Origin: Mucilaginibacter_A sp050955045
GTDB taxonomy: Bacteria > Bacteroidota > Bacteroidia > Sphingobacteriales > Sphingobacteriaceae
Assembly: GCA_050955045.1 (NCBI GenBank)
Contig: JBPBQV010000012.1
Coordinates: 1-64,000, forward strand
DNA: 64,000 nt
Direction: 5' to 3'
The notes below the pieces were generated by a model, which was not told the origin of the DNA, ran no database searches, and saw only the letters and a program-made list of their open reading frames with translations. How positions within the stretch are numbered: position 1 is the first letter of the stretch; every line of letters begins with the position of its first letter. Made by a program: the position numbers and the translations under genes. Of the stretch, positions 8,522 through 17,668 are shown one piece after another.

Positions 8522-9281
8522 CTAAAAAAGAAGTTAATGGACTGCTTGCTACTGCGTGCGAAACAGGTAGAGCTAATTTTGCTTCAAAAGCCATTCTTCC
8601 GGCTTCCACAGCCATTTTAAAGGCTGCCGCCATTTGAACTGGGTTGCTGGAAACCGCAATTGCAGTATTAACCAGCACCGCATCCGCACCAATTTCCATC
8701 GCCCAGGCTGCATCCGAAGGCGAACCAATTCCGGCATCAATTACCACCGGAACATTGCTCTGGCTGATGATAATCTCTAAAAAATCAATCGTTTTTAAAC
8801 CCTTGTTGCTGCCAATTGGCGAACCTAAAGGCATAACGGCAGCAGTTCCGGCATCTTCCAAACGCTTGCACAAAACCGGATCAGCATGAATATACGGCAA
8901 AACGATAAAACCCATTTTGGCCAATTCTTCTGTTGCTTTCAGCGTTTCAATCGGGTCTGGCATTAAATATTTTGGATCTGGATGAATTTCCAGCTTGATC
9001 CAGTTCGTTTCCAAAGCTTCCCGCGCCAGTTGTGCTGCAAAAATTGCTTCGCGCGCATTTCGAACGCCGGAAGTATTGGGCAGCAAATTAATATGCGGAT
9101 ATTTTAAACGGAGCAATAAATCATCTTCTTCCTGATGATTCGTATCAACACGCTTTAACGCAACGGTAACCAGTTCTGAGCCGGAAGCCAGCAAGGCATC
9201 TTCCATCAAAACTGATGAACTGAACTTTCCAGTTCCGGTGAACAAGCGTGAATTGAATATTCTGTCTGCTATTTTTAACAT
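8514..9281 (-). CDS. thiG: Thiazole synthase ThiG
   Basis: A 255-aa TIM-barrel enzyme that builds thiazole phosphate from DXP, ThiS-thiocarboxylate and dehydroglycine. It shows the family start FNSRLFTGTGKFSS, the Schiff-base Lys in LVTVALKRVD, and the phosphate-binding loops MPLGSPIGSNKGL and VVIDAGIGSPSDAAWAMEIGAD. It lies 34 nt after thiE. That gap carries a dispersed-motif copy (9295). Confidence 0.96.
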   Translation of the reverse strand: MLKIADRIFNSRLFTGTGKFSSSVLMEDALLASGSELVTVALKRVDTNHQEEDDLLLRLKYPHINLLPNTSGVRNAREAIFAAQLAREALETNWIKLEIHPDPKYLMPDPIETLKATEELAKMGFIVLPYIHADPVLCKRLEDAGTAAVMPLGSPIGSNKGLKTIDFLEIIISQSNVPVVIDAGIGSPSDAAWAMEIGADAVLVNTAIAVSSNPVQMAAAFKMAVEAGRMAFEAKLALPVSHAVASSPLTSFLDE

Positions 9282-9294
9282 AATTTTAGGGTGA

Positions 9295-9307
9295 TAAAAG
9301 AAGCATT
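9295..9307 (-). repeat. Interspersed motif copy in the thiE-thiG gap
   Basis: Minus-strand AATGCTTCTTTTAT followed by CACCCTAAAATT. It is located inside the operon, between the thiE stop and the thiG start. Confidence 0.8.
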
Positions 9308-9315
9308 ACTTCCGA

Positions 9316-9960
9316 TTAATATTCCTGTTGAGGAACCAGATTGATTTTAGCAACCATTTCCAGAACAGTTTTAGCAGGATTTTCTGCGTGCGTAATCGCG
9401 CCGGAAACTGCTACGCCATAAACACCGGTTTGAATGATGGCAGTAATATCTTCCAGTTCAATTCCACCAATGGCAATAATCGGAATATTGATTTGCGCTT
9501 CGCGCATTTGCCGGATAATCACTTCGTAACCTGCCAAACCCAAAATCGGACTCAGTTTTTCTTTGGTTTTAGTGAAACGAAAAGGCCCCAAACCGATGTA
9601 ATTTACACCTTCGGCCGCTCTTTGCCGAATGTGCTCAAAAGTATTTGCCGTTCCGCCAATAATCATTTCCGATCCAACAATTGCTCTTGCCTGCAAAACC
9701 GGCATATCGTCCAAACCCAAATGCAAACCATCTGCTTTTGCCTGCAGTGCAACATTCGGAAAATCGTTTATAATCAGTTTTGCCGAAAACGCATCACACA
9801 ACTTTCTGGCTTCTAAAGCCAATTCCAGCACGTGTTCTTCCGGCTTATTTTTTACACGGAGTTGTATCCAGTTACAGCCAGCGTCCAATGCTTTTTTTAT
9901 CGCATGTAAATGCGTTTGCGCTGTATTTTCCTGAGAAATATATTGAAGTTTTGAAATCAT
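9316..9960 (-). CDS. thiE: Thiamin-phosphate synthase ThiE
   Basis: A 214-aa ThiE that joins HMP-PP and thiazole phosphate to thiamin phosphate. The catalytic and substrate motifs are all present: NWIQLRVKN, LIINDFPNVALQAKADGLHLGLDD, IGGTANT, the flexible loop GLGPFRFTKTKEKLSPILG, and IPIIAIGGI. It is the canonical copy of the two ThiE-like genes here. The tandem partner upstream is only 3 nt away. Confidence 0.94.
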   Translation of the reverse strand: MISKLQYISQENTAQTHLHAIKKALDAGCNWIQLRVKNKPEEHVLELALEARKLCDAFSAKLIINDFPNVALQAKADGLHLGLDDMPVLQARAIVGSEMIIGGTANTFEHIRQRAAEGVNYIGLGPFRFTKTKEKLSPILGLAGYEVIIRQMREAQINIPIIAIGGIELEDITAIIQTGVYGVAVSGAITHAENPAKTVLEMVAKINLVPQQEY

Positions 9961-9963
9961 TTT

Positions 9964-10590
9964 TCAGTTATTGGTAAAAGCAGGAATGCTGTTTTTAAGG
10001 CATATTTCTTGCAAGGTTTTAAAGTTAGATACAGCAATTTCAGGTTTTTGCCAGATGCTTCCCAACACAGCGGCGCCATCAAAATTCATGGTTTTAAGCT
10101 GATGGATATTAGTTGCATTAATTCCACCCAAAGCAATTATTTCCGGCTGTGATACGGATTTTTGCAAGGTAAAAGAAGCATCAGCAAAACCACTGTAACC
10201 AGGCTTGCTGATGCTGTTAAAAACCGGACTTAAAAACACATAATCAAAATGTTTCTGTTCCGAAATTTCATCAGGATCATGAATTGAAGTGCTCATCATA
10301 AATCCTTCTTGTTTAAGATATTGAAAGACTTCAAATTTAGTTTTACTTCTATCCTGTCCTGTAAAATGTAACTTGTTGATGCTGTTTTTATCAGCCAAAA
10401 AATGGTGCTGATGCAAAGCAATTCCAGAAAAATATTTTGGGTTGATCTGCTCCAGCAAAGTATTTATTTCTACTGCGCTTTTTCCAGGTTTCCGAAGATG
10501 AAAACAATTCATTCCAGCATCAAATAGCTGGTTGATCAATTGCGCTTCCCGTGGGAAACCTTCAGGGCTGGAAATAACGATCAGCTTCAT
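9964..10590 (-). CDS. ThiE/TenI-like protein, second copy
   Basis: A 208-aa protein of the ThiE/TenI superfamily. The barrel outline is kept (MNCFHLRKPG near residue 28, GIALHQHHFLADK, FLSPVFNSISKPGYSGF, EIIALGGINATNI). However, the diphosphate-binding loop differs from the adjacent ThiE, and the ND/DGxHLG signature is replaced by KLHFTGQD. It could be a TenI-like thiazole tautomerase (the His used by B. subtilis TenI is not obvious) or a diverged ThiE. It lies between thiC (3 nt) and thiE (3 nt), so its role is thiamin-related. Contains a CTTCTTTTA motif copy at 10170 and two CTGTTTTTA copies (9989, 10382). Confidence 0.75.
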   Translation of the reverse strand: MKLIVISSPEGFPREAQLINQLFDAGMNCFHLRKPGKSAVEINTLLEQINPKYFSGIALHQHHFLADKNSINKLHFTGQDRSKTKFEVFQYLKQEGFMMSTSIHDPDEISEQKHFDYVFLSPVFNSISKPGYSGFADASFTLQKSVSQPEIIALGGINATNIHQLKTMNFDGAAVLGSIWQKPEIAVSNFKTLQEICLKNSIPAFTNN

Positions 10591-10593
10591 TTT

Positions 10594-12477
10594 TTACAGA
10601 TAAAGTTCGCTTCCTTTTTGGGCAAATTCTTTGGATTTTTCTTCCATGCCTTGTAACAGTGCGGCATCTTCTTCCATTCCTCTTCCAGCTGCATATTCGC
10701 GTACGTCCTGCGTAATTTTCATCGAACAGAAATTCGGTCCGCACATCGAGCAGAAATGTGCAATTTTGGCACCTTCGGCTGGCAAAGTTTCATCGTGATA
10801 TTCTTTGGCGGTATCCGGATCGAGCGATAAATTAAACTGGTCTTCCCAACGGAACTCAAATCTTGCTTTGCTTAAAGCATTATCACGGTATTGCGCGCCT
10901 GGATGTCCTTTTGCCAAATCAGCCGCATGAGCCGCAATTTTATAAGTGATTACACCATCTTTTACGTCTTTTCTGTTTGGCAAACCAAGGTGTTCTTTTG
11001 GTGTAACATAACACAACATTGCTGTACCAAACCAGCCGATCATAGCTGCGCCAATGGCAGATGTGATGTGATCGTAGCCTGGCGCAATATCAGTAGTCAG
11101 CGGGCCCAAAGTATAAAAAGGTGCTTCGCCGCACTGTGCCAGCTGCTTGTCCATGTTCTCTTTGATCATGTGCATCGGGATATGTCCCGGACCTTCAATA
11201 ATCGTTTGAACATCATGTTTCCAGGCAATTTTGGTGAGTTCGCCCAACGTTTCCAGTTCGCCAAATTGTGCTGCATCATTGGCATCGGCAATACAACCCG
11301 GGCGCAAACCATCGCCCAAAGAAAAAGCAACATCATACGCTTTCATAATCTCGCAGATTTCTTCAAAATGCGTGTACAAAAAGTTCTCTTTGTGATGTGC
11401 CAAACACCATTTGGCCATGATGGAACCGCCACGGGAGACAATGCCGGTCAACCTTTTTGCCGTTAACGGAACATATCTTAACAAAACACCGGCATGAATG
11501 GTAAAATAATCAACGCCTTGTTCTGCTTGCTCAATCAAAGTATCTCTAAACAATTCCCAGGTTAAATCCTCAGCTTTTCCGTTGACTTTTTCCAAAGCCT
11601 GATAAATGGGAACGGTACCAATCGGCACAGGAGAATTTCGGATAATCCATTCACGCGTTTCGTGAATATTTTTTCCGGTAGAAAGATCCATAATCGTATC
11701 TGCTCCCCAGCGGCAAGCCCAAACGGCTTTTTCCACTTCTTCTTCAATGCTGGAAGTAACCGCAGAATTACCAATGTTGGCATTGATTTTAACCAGGAAA
11801 TTACGACCAATAATCATCGGTTCAATTTCCGGGTGATTGATATTGGAAGGAATTACGGCACGTCCTGCTGCTACTTCCTGCCGAACAAATTCTGGCGTAA
11901 TGTAACCTTTCGGTGTGTTTGCACCGAAACTTTGTCCCTGATGCTGATGAGCCATTGTAGCATATTGCCCATTCAATTGCTCTTTCAATAAGTCAATTCG
12001 CTGATTTTCGCGAATGGCAATGTATTCCATTTCGGGCGTAATGATACCTTTTTTAGCATAATGCATTTGTGAAACATTCATGCCAGATTTAGCCCGTAAT
12101 GGTTTGCTAAGATGGTTGAAACGCAATGCATCGAGCGTTTGGTCCTGCAAACGTTTGTTGCCATATTCTGATGAAATCTGGTTCAATTGTTCCACATCTC
12201 CCCGATCCAGAATCCATTGTTCACGTAACTTTGGCAAGCCTATTTTTACATCGATCACTGCATTTTCATCAGTATAAGGTCCGCTCGTATCATACACGGT
12301 TACCGGCGCATTTGGTTCGGTTTCGCCAAATCTGCCATGAATTTTGGTATCACTCAAGCTAATTTCGCGCATTGCTACTGCAATATTATGCAGCTGACCT
12401 TTTACATATACCTTTTTTGAGGCAGCAAAAGGTGTACAGGTAACTCCCTGACTGGTTGGAATTTTTTCGTCTCTCAT
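10594..12477 (-). CDS. thiC: Phosphomethylpyrimidine synthase ThiC
   Basis: A 627-aa radical-SAM enzyme that converts aminoimidazole ribotide to HMP-P. The C-terminal cluster motif FCSMCGPNFCSMKI (CxxCx4C) is intact. The core shows RNFLVKINANIGNSAVTSS, WGADTIMDLSTGKNI and EGPGHIPMHMI. An extra N-terminal region of about 100 residues (SQGVTCTPFAASKKVYVKG) matches the longer bacterial type. It follows thiS by 18 nt and is the usual first target of TPP control. Confidence 0.97.
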   Translation of the reverse strand: MRDEKIPTSQGVTCTPFAASKKVYVKGQLHNIAVAMREISLSDTKIHGRFGETEPNAPVTVYDTSGPYTDENAVIDVKIGLPKLREQWILDRGDVEQLNQISSEYGNKRLQDQTLDALRFNHLSKPLRAKSGMNVSQMHYAKKGIITPEMEYIAIRENQRIDLLKEQLNGQYATMAHQHQGQSFGANTPKGYITPEFVRQEVAAGRAVIPSNINHPEIEPMIIGRNFLVKINANIGNSAVTSSIEEEVEKAVWACRWGADTIMDLSTGKNIHETREWIIRNSPVPIGTVPIYQALEKVNGKAEDLTWELFRDTLIEQAEQGVDYFTIHAGVLLRYVPLTAKRLTGIVSRGGSIMAKWCLAHHKENFLYTHFEEICEIMKAYDVAFSLGDGLRPGCIADANDAAQFGELETLGELTKIAWKHDVQTIIEGPGHIPMHMIKENMDKQLAQCGEAPFYTLGPLTTDIAPGYDHITSAIGAAMIGWFGTAMLCYVTPKEHLGLPNRKDVKDGVITYKIAAHAADLAKGHPGAQYRDNALSKARFEFRWEDQFNLSLDPDTAKEYHDETLPAEGAKIAHFCSMCGPNFCSMKITQDVREYAAGRGMEEDAALLQGMEEKSKEFAQKGSELYL

Positions 12478-12495
12478 TATTTGCTTTTTTTAAGA

Positions 12496-12699
12496 TTAGC
12501 CGCCTTGGGTTGCTTTGATCAGTATGATTTGATCTAGTGGATGGAGGAAATATGTATTCCAGTCAGCTTTCGGAACAATATTTTGATTAACGGCCACGGC
12601 AATGCCAGTTGCCGGACGATCAAACGTGACTGCTAATAATTGTGCAACAGAACAACTTTCTAAAACGGTAAATTTTTGCTGGTTAACGGTAACTTCCAT
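12496..12699 (-). CDS. thiS: Sulfur carrier protein ThiS
   Basis: A 67-aa ubiquitin-fold sulfur carrier ending in GG, the residues adenylated by ThiF and thiocarboxylated before sulfur transfer in ThiG. It begins MEVTVNQQKFTVLE and contains the family segment TGIAVAVNQNIVPK. It is the first gene of the operon, about 70 nt after the end of the riboswitch. Confidence 0.95.
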   Translation of the reverse strand: MEVTVNQQKFTVLESCSVAQLLAVTFDRPATGIAVAVNQNIVPKADWNTYFLHPLDQIILIKATQGG

Positions 12700-12749
12700 C
12701 TGTTTTTAAAAATAAAACTTCAGGAATGGCCCGTTTTAAGGAAGGAAAA

Positions 12750-12766
12750 AGCAACCATAAGTTGCC
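12750..12766 (-). terminator. Candidate attenuator hairpin of the TPP riboswitch
   Basis: On the minus strand the arms GCAAC and GTTGC enclose TTATG and are followed directly by TTTTT. It lies right after the aptamer and before thiS. The stem is short, and its T-run could instead pair with the GGGAAAAG at the aptamer's 3' side. That would be a terminator/antiterminator switch (inference). Confidence 0.5.
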
Positions 12767-12769
12767 TTG

Positions 12770-12845
12770 ACTTTTCCCTTCGGCAGTACTAACTGCATCA
12801 GGTTCAAAGGGTATTATCTCAGTCCGAATAATGGACACCCCTAAA
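12770..12845 (-). promoter_or_regulatory. TPP riboswitch (THI element) of the thi operon
   Basis: Read on the minus strand, the leader contains the conserved parts in order: GGGGTG, then CTGAGATAATACCC, then GAACCTGATGCAGTTAGTAC and a closing GAAGGGA. These are the two helical sensor arms of the TPP aptamer. It precedes thiS and should repress the whole operon when TPP is abundant. Confidence 0.95.
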
Positions 12846-13280
12846 GTTGTGGTAAAGCTAAATGAATTAATTCAGAATAATAATTATTTAAATATAAAAT
12901 TTGGAAAGACAAAATGCAGCTTTTTCAAAACAGATTCGGATTTTTGTGTGGCTGAGAAAATCGCAAGTATCATAACATTTGTTTCTATCGGAAAATATCA
13001 ATTTAAGCTACTCGGATTTATAAAAAGTAAATAGGATAAAGCTTGATGAACACATAAAATTTGATAAACAAATAACCATTAAAACTAGTTTCGAAACGTG
13101 TTTTTTACCGGTAAAAACAGTAATAAAAAACTTTTCTACTAATATTAACGGGTTCCAAATACTTCTTTTAAACTATCTTTTTGGATATAGAACCAAATTT
13201 TTTTATTTTTTGATATAATTGCATCAAATTTTTATATAGCTTCAATAAATTTATTTTCTTAATAAAAAATATCAAAAACA
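12846..13280. other. Divergent intergenic region, thi operon / glnN
   Basis: About 435 A+T-rich bases between the riboswitch and glnN. It must hold both promoters, but no clear -33/-7 pair is seen. It carries one CTGTTTTTA-family copy with the palindromic core TTTTTACCGGTAAAAA (13106-13121) and one near-copy of the CTTCTTTTA motif (13162). The short ORF here is not convincing. Confidence 0.5.
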
Positions 13281-15458
13281 ATGTCTAACATCAGATTTCA
13301 AGCTTTACAATCCGTTGCAACTCGTACCATTCCGGAAGTAAAGGCACCATCTACCAGAATTTCCGATTATTATGGTTCTAATGTTTTCGATAAAAAGAAA
13401 ATGAAGGAATATTTATCAAAAGAAGCTTATCAAAGCATTATAGATTCTATTGATAAAGGTGTTCCGGTTGATCGTGATATCGCAGAGCAAATTGCATCCG
13501 GCTTAAAAAATTGGGCTGTTGGCAAAGGTGTTACTCATTATACACACTGGTTTCAGCCATTAACCGGTACAACTGCCGAAAAACACGATTCTTTTTTTGA
13601 GCCAAGCGGTTCTGAAGGTGGCGGAATAGAAAAATTTAGCGGAGATGCACTTGCGCAACAAGAGCCGGATGCTTCCAGCTTTCCAAACGGTGGTATCCGC
13701 AACACGTTTGAAGCGCGTGGTTATACCGCCTGGGATCCGTCTTCTCCGGCTTTTATCATCAATGAAACACTTTGTATTCCAACTGTTTTTGTTTCTTATA
13801 CTGGCGAAGCACTAGATTATAAAGTGCCTTTGCTGAAAACTTTGGTTGCTTTAGATAAAGCAGCAGTTGATGTTTGCCACTATTTTGATAAAGGAATTGA
13901 AAAAGTAAACGCTTCTTTGGGTATCGAGCAGGAATATTTTCTGGTTGATATTGCTTTGTTTAATGCTCGTCCGGATTTATTCTTAACCGGCCGTACTTTA
14001 TTCGGACACATGTCTGCCAAAAGCCAGCAACTGGAAGATCATTATTTCGGTTCCATTCCTGATCGGGTTTACGCTTACATGCAGGATTTTGAAACGGAAG
14101 CTTTAAAATTGGGCATCCCGTTAAAAACCCGTCATAATGAAGTTGCGCCTTCTCAGTTTGAATGTGCACCGATTTATGAGGAAATCAACTTAGCAATAGA
14201 TCACAACCAATTGTTGATGGATTTGATGGATAAAGTTGCTTTGCGCCATCATTTCAAAGTTTTATTGCATGAGAAACCTTATGCGGGAATTAATGGATCA
14301 GGAAAACACAATAACTGGTCGCTGATTACCAATACAGGTAAAAATTTGCTTTCTCCGGGAAAAACGCCAAAGAATAATTTGATGTTCCTGACTTTCTTTG
14401 TAAACACTATCCGCGCGGTTTACGAACATGCAGATTTGTTACGGGCATCCATTGCTTCGGTTACCAATGATCATCGTTTGGGCGCAAATGAAGCACCGCC
14501 AGCAATTATTTCTATCTTTTTGGGCAGCCAGCTGAACGAAGTTTTAGATGAAATCGAAACGGCCCGAATCAGCAGGATTATGAAAGACGAAAATTCTTTA
14601 TGGTCTGGCATCCCGAAAATTCCTCAAATTTTACGCGATAACACAGATCGTAACCGTACTTCTCCTTTTGCCTTTACCGGAAATAAATTTGAGTTGCGCG
14701 CAGTTGGTTCTTCGGCTAATTCTTCCAGTCCGATGACAATTTTGAACCTGATCGTAGCCGATCAGTTAACTAAGTTTAAATACGATGTTGACAAGCTGAT
14801 TAAAAAAGGCGAGAAAAAAGATGTGGCTTTGATGACGATCATCAAAAGATATATCAAAGAATCCAAATCGATCCGTTTTGAAGGAAACGGTTACAGCGAA
14901 GAATGGGAAAAAGAAGCAGCAACCAGAGGTTTGGCAAACATCAAAACTACGCCAAAAGCATTAGATGCCATGCTTTCTGAAAAAACAGCTGAATTATTTA
15001 GTAAAACAGGTGTTTTCAGCGAACGTGAAGCACACGCCCGCCACGAAATTTTGCTGGAAAACTTTTATAAAAAACTACAGATTGAAGCGCGTGTAATGGG
15101 CGAACTGATCAACAGTTCTATCCTGCCTGCGGCAATCATTTATCAAAATAAACTAATTGATAATGTAAAAGGTTTAAAAGAAATTGGTTTGGAAGAAGCT
15201 GCGTATAGTGTTCAGATGGAGTTGATCCGAAAAATATCTACGCATATTACTGAGGTTAAAACAAACGCCAACCAAATGCTGGAAGAACGCAAAAAAGCAA
15301 ATGCGATAGAAGATATGCGTGAAAAAGCGATTGCCTATGATGATAACGTAAAAAGCTATTTCGATACCATCCGTTATCATGTAGATAAACTGGAGCAATT
15401 GGTTGATGATGCGCAATGGCCATTACCAAAATTCAGGGAATTGTTGTTTATTAAATAG
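13281..15458 (+). CDS. glnN: Type III glutamine synthetase (GSIII)
   Basis: A 725-aa GSIII, the large dodecameric glutamine synthetase common in Bacteroidota. It makes glutamine from glutamate, ammonia and ATP. Family signatures are VTHYTHWFQPLTGTTAEKHD, FPNGGIRNTFEARGYTAWDP, NASLGIEQEYFLVD, RHNEVAPSQFE and GINGSGKHNNWS. Length is normal for GSIII. The gene stands alone (no glnB/amtB beside it), with its own long leader and a strong terminator. Confidence 0.97.
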   Translation: MSNIRFQALQSVATRTIPEVKAPSTRISDYYGSNVFDKKKMKEYLSKEAYQSIIDSIDKGVPVDRDIAEQIASGLKNWAVGKGVTHYTHWFQPLTGTTAEKHDSFFEPSGSEGGGIEKFSGDALAQQEPDASSFPNGGIRNTFEARGYTAWDPSSPAFIINETLCIPTVFVSYTGEALDYKVPLLKTLVALDKAAVDVCHYFDKGIEKVNASLGIEQEYFLVDIALFNARPDLFLTGRTLFGHMSAKSQQLEDHYFGSIPDRVYAYMQDFETEALKLGIPLKTRHNEVAPSQFECAPIYEEINLAIDHNQLLMDLMDKVALRHHFKVLLHEKPYAGINGSGKHNNWSLITNTGKNLLSPGKTPKNNLMFLTFFVNTIRAVYEHADLLRASIASVTNDHRLGANEAPPAIISIFLGSQLNEVLDEIETARISRIMKDENSLWSGIPKIPQILRDNTDRNRTSPFAFTGNKFELRAVGSSANSSSPMTILNLIVADQLTKFKYDVDKLIKKGEKKDVALMTIIKRYIKESKSIRFEGNGYSEEWEKEAATRGLANIKTTPKALDAMLSEKTAELFSKTGVFSEREAHARHEILLENFYKKLQIEARVMGELINSSILPAAIIYQNKLIDNVKGLKEIGLEEAAYSVQMELIRKISTHITEVKTNANQMLEERKKANAIEDMREKAIAYDDNVKSYFDTIRYHVDKLEQLVDDAQWPLPKFRELLFIK

Positions 15459-15496
15459 CTGTTAGGAATCAGCAATCAGTTCAATATCTAAATTAT

Positions 15497-15527
15497 AAAG
15501 CTTCGGAAATTTCCGAAGCTTTTTTTA
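15497..15527 (+). terminator. Intrinsic terminator of glnN
   Basis: A perfect stem AAGCTTCGGAAA/TTTCCGAAGCTT is followed by a T-run, 39 nt after the glnN stop. Confidence 0.9.
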
Positions 15528-15567
15528 TGCCGATAAAATCGTTAACAAATGATTTACACTATGCAAA

Positions 15568-15604
15568 AAGCTGATACCTAATGGCTGATACCTGAAAGCT
15601 AATC
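15568..15604 (+). repeat. Short direct repeat GCTGATACC
   Basis: GCTGATACCTAAT is followed at once by GCTGATACCTGAAAGCTAAT, just upstream of purM. A related sequence with the same words is at about 40880-40915. Confidence 0.5.
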
Positions 15605-15619
15605 TTTACTTTTGCCCTC

Positions 15620-16798
15620 ATGATTTCATCTCAACGATACGATCTGCGCGGCGTTTCTGCTTCCAAAGAAGACGTTCATCAGGCTATTAAATTCATTGAT
15701 AAAGGTATTTTTCCAAAAGCTTTCTGCAAAATTATCCCGGATATTTTAGGTCATGATGAAGCTTATTGCAATATTATGCATGCAGATGGCGCTGGTACAA
15801 AATCTTCTCTGGCTTATATGTACTGGAAAGAAACTGGCGACTTGTCGGTTTGGAAAGATATTGCGCAAGATGCCGTGATCATGAATTTAGATGATTTGCT
15901 TTGCGTGGGTGCTACAGATGATATTTTACTTTCTTCTACTATCGGCAGGAATAAAAACCTGATTCCGGGAGAAGTTATTGCAGAAATTATCAACGGAACA
16001 GAAGAATTATTAGCACAACTGCGCGAGGCTGGAATCGGCATCTATTCTACCGGAGGAGAAACTGCTGATGTTGGTGATTTGGTACGAACAATTATTGTAG
16101 ATTCTACCGTTACCTGCCGCATGAAAAGAGCGGATGTAATTTCCAACAGTAACATTCAAGCCGAAGATGTGATTGTGGGTTTGGCTTCCGACGGACAAGC
16201 TTCTTACGAAAACAATTACAATGGCGGAATGGGTTCCAACGGATTAACTTCTGCGCGCCATGATGTTTTTAATAAAACATTGGCTGAAAAATTTCCGGAA
16301 AGTTTTGATCCAGCCGTTCCCGAAGAACTAGTGTTTTCCGGCTCTAAAAACCTGACTGATTTGATTGCTATCGGAAACGGAAAAACTATAACTGCCGGAA
16401 AGTTAGTTCTCTCACCAACAAGAACTTATGCACCTGTAATTAAAGCTGTTTTGCAACAGTTTCGTTCGCAAATCCATGGCATGGTGCATTGCAGTGGTGG
16501 TGCACAAACTAAAGTTTTGCATTTTGTGGATGATGTGCATATTATCAAAGATAACCTGTTTCCGGTTCCACCTTTGTTTCAATTGATTCAGCAGGAATCT
16601 GGAACCAGCTGGCAGGAAATGTACAAAGTATTTAACATGGGTCATCGTATGGAACTATATGTGCCGGAAGCTTTGGCTAAATCCATTATTGCTATTTCCC
16701 AAAGCTTTAATATTGAAGCTAAAATTATTGGCCGTGTGGAAAGTGCTTCTGTTAAAAAATTAACGATTCGTTCTGAGTTTGGAGAGTTTGTTTATTGA
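15620..16798 (+). CDS. purM: Phosphoribosylformylglycinamidine cyclo-ligase (AIR synthetase)
   Basis: A 392-aa AIR synthetase of the longer Bacteroidota type that closes the imidazole ring of FGAM (fifth purine step). It shows NIMHADGAGTKSSLAYMYW in place of the usual GVGTK substrate loop, DAVIMNLDDLLCVGA, and GIYSTGGETADVGD, with the PurM C-domain VHCSGGAQTKVLHF and VFNMGHRMELY. It is 11 kb from purL, so the purine genes are scattered. A dispersed-motif copy (16801) starts two bases after its stop. Confidence 0.93.
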   Translation: MISSQRYDLRGVSASKEDVHQAIKFIDKGIFPKAFCKIIPDILGHDEAYCNIMHADGAGTKSSLAYMYWKETGDLSVWKDIAQDAVIMNLDDLLCVGATDDILLSSTIGRNKNLIPGEVIAEIINGTEELLAQLREAGIGIYSTGGETADVGDLVRTIIVDSTVTCRMKRADVISNSNIQAEDVIVGLASDGQASYENNYNGGMGSNGLTSARHDVFNKTLAEKFPESFDPAVPEELVFSGSKNLTDLIAIGNGKTITAGKLVLSPTRTYAPVIKAVLQQFRSQIHGMVHCSGGAQTKVLHFVDDVHIIKDNLFPVPPLFQLIQQESGTSWQEMYKVFNMGHRMELYVPEALAKSIIAISQSFNIEAKIIGRVESASVKKLTIRSEFGEFVY

Positions 16799-16810
16799 TG
16801 CTTCTTTTAT
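16798..16810 (+). repeat. Interspersed motif copy after purM
   Basis: GATGCTTCTTTTAT followed by AGGATAAATTT, overlapping the last base of the purM stop codon. Confidence 0.8.
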
Positions 16811-16844
16811 AGGATAAATTTAAAGATTGTTATTTTCAAAAACT

Positions 16845-17663
16845 TTAATTCCTGTATCTTCGATTTTTTTTGCCTGAACGATTACTACCTCTTTTATGCA
16901 CTGTTTTTTTGGTTGTGCGATGACGTTTTGAAACCTGATGCTCCTTTTGCGGTGCATTTTTTGCAGAAGCAATTGCAGCTGACGAAGATGAAGTTTTTGC
17001 CGTATCTGTTGCTGATTGCGAGTTGTTTTTATCTTCCTGCTCAACCGTTTTTACATTAAAACTATTGCTGCGGATGCCGTATTCCAAAACACGTTTATCT
17101 GCTGTAACTTTTGCGCTATCACCTTTTCCGTCAAAAACTGGAAACTCACGCATTAAAGTTCCTTCTTTAATATAAAAATGATCTTCGCCACGATAACCTT
17201 TTCTTTGTGAAGATGTTAAATGTGGAAAATCCAATTTCTGCGCTTTGTTGTCTTTATACTCAAAAGCATAAATTTGTGTATATTTAGTAGAATCTTTGGA
17301 TTTTGCCTGAATCAGGATTTCCGGATTGCCATCCATATCCATATCCGTATTGTAAACATCAGTTATTGTTCCATCTAAATCTCCGGTTGTTGTAGTGTAT
17401 TCTGCTGCTGCCGAGTCTGATTCTAAAATCAAAAAAGAACCCGTTTCCGCAGAGCCTCTGCCCCAGCTAAAAATATCAAAGCTGTTTCCGGGCGAAACTT
17501 CTATTATTTTATGAAACCGGAAAGGCTGCGTTAACGTTGGTTTTACAAGCGCGCTTACTGCCTGCAAAGGTTTCTGTTCGGTTGAGTTACAACCTGCAAT
17601 TGCTGCCATAAAAACAGCATTCATTAGCAGGAAAATGCTTCTTTTATCACCTAAAAAATTCAT
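16845..17663 (-). CDS. Putative lipoprotein of unknown function
   Basis: A 272-aa predicted lipoprotein: MNFLGDKRS, a hydrophobic stretch, and a lipobox ending at Cys25 (IAGC). The middle part (NTDMDMDGNPEILIQAK) resembles an FG-GAP/VCBS-like acidic loop. The C-terminal 60 residues change to a Ser/Ala linker and then a very basic Lys/Arg/His tail. The ATG at 17663 is chosen over a TTG at 17672. It lies 5 nt after the GH20 gene and probably shares its transcript. Codons 5-9 (GDKRS) are the dispersed motif itself. Function unknown. Confidence 0.7.
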   Translation of the reverse strand: MNFLGDKRSIFLLMNAVFMAAIAGCNSTEQKPLQAVSALVKPTLTQPFRFHKIIEVSPGNSFDIFSWGRGSAETGSFLILESDSAAAEYTTTTGDLDGTITDVYNTDMDMDGNPEILIQAKSKDSTKYTQIYAFEYKDNKAQKLDFPHLTSSQRKGYRGEDHFYIKEGTLMREFPVFDGKGDSAKVTADKRVLEYGIRSNSFNVKTVEQEDKNNSQSATDTAKTSSSSAAIASAKNAPQKEHQVSKRHRTTKKTVHKRGSNRSGKKNRRYRN

Positions 17664-17668
17664 ATTGA

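Noticed and set aside
12831..13034. 67-codon ORF in the thi/glnN gap
   Set aside because: Overlaps the riboswitch, has no family resemblance and A+T-driven composition.
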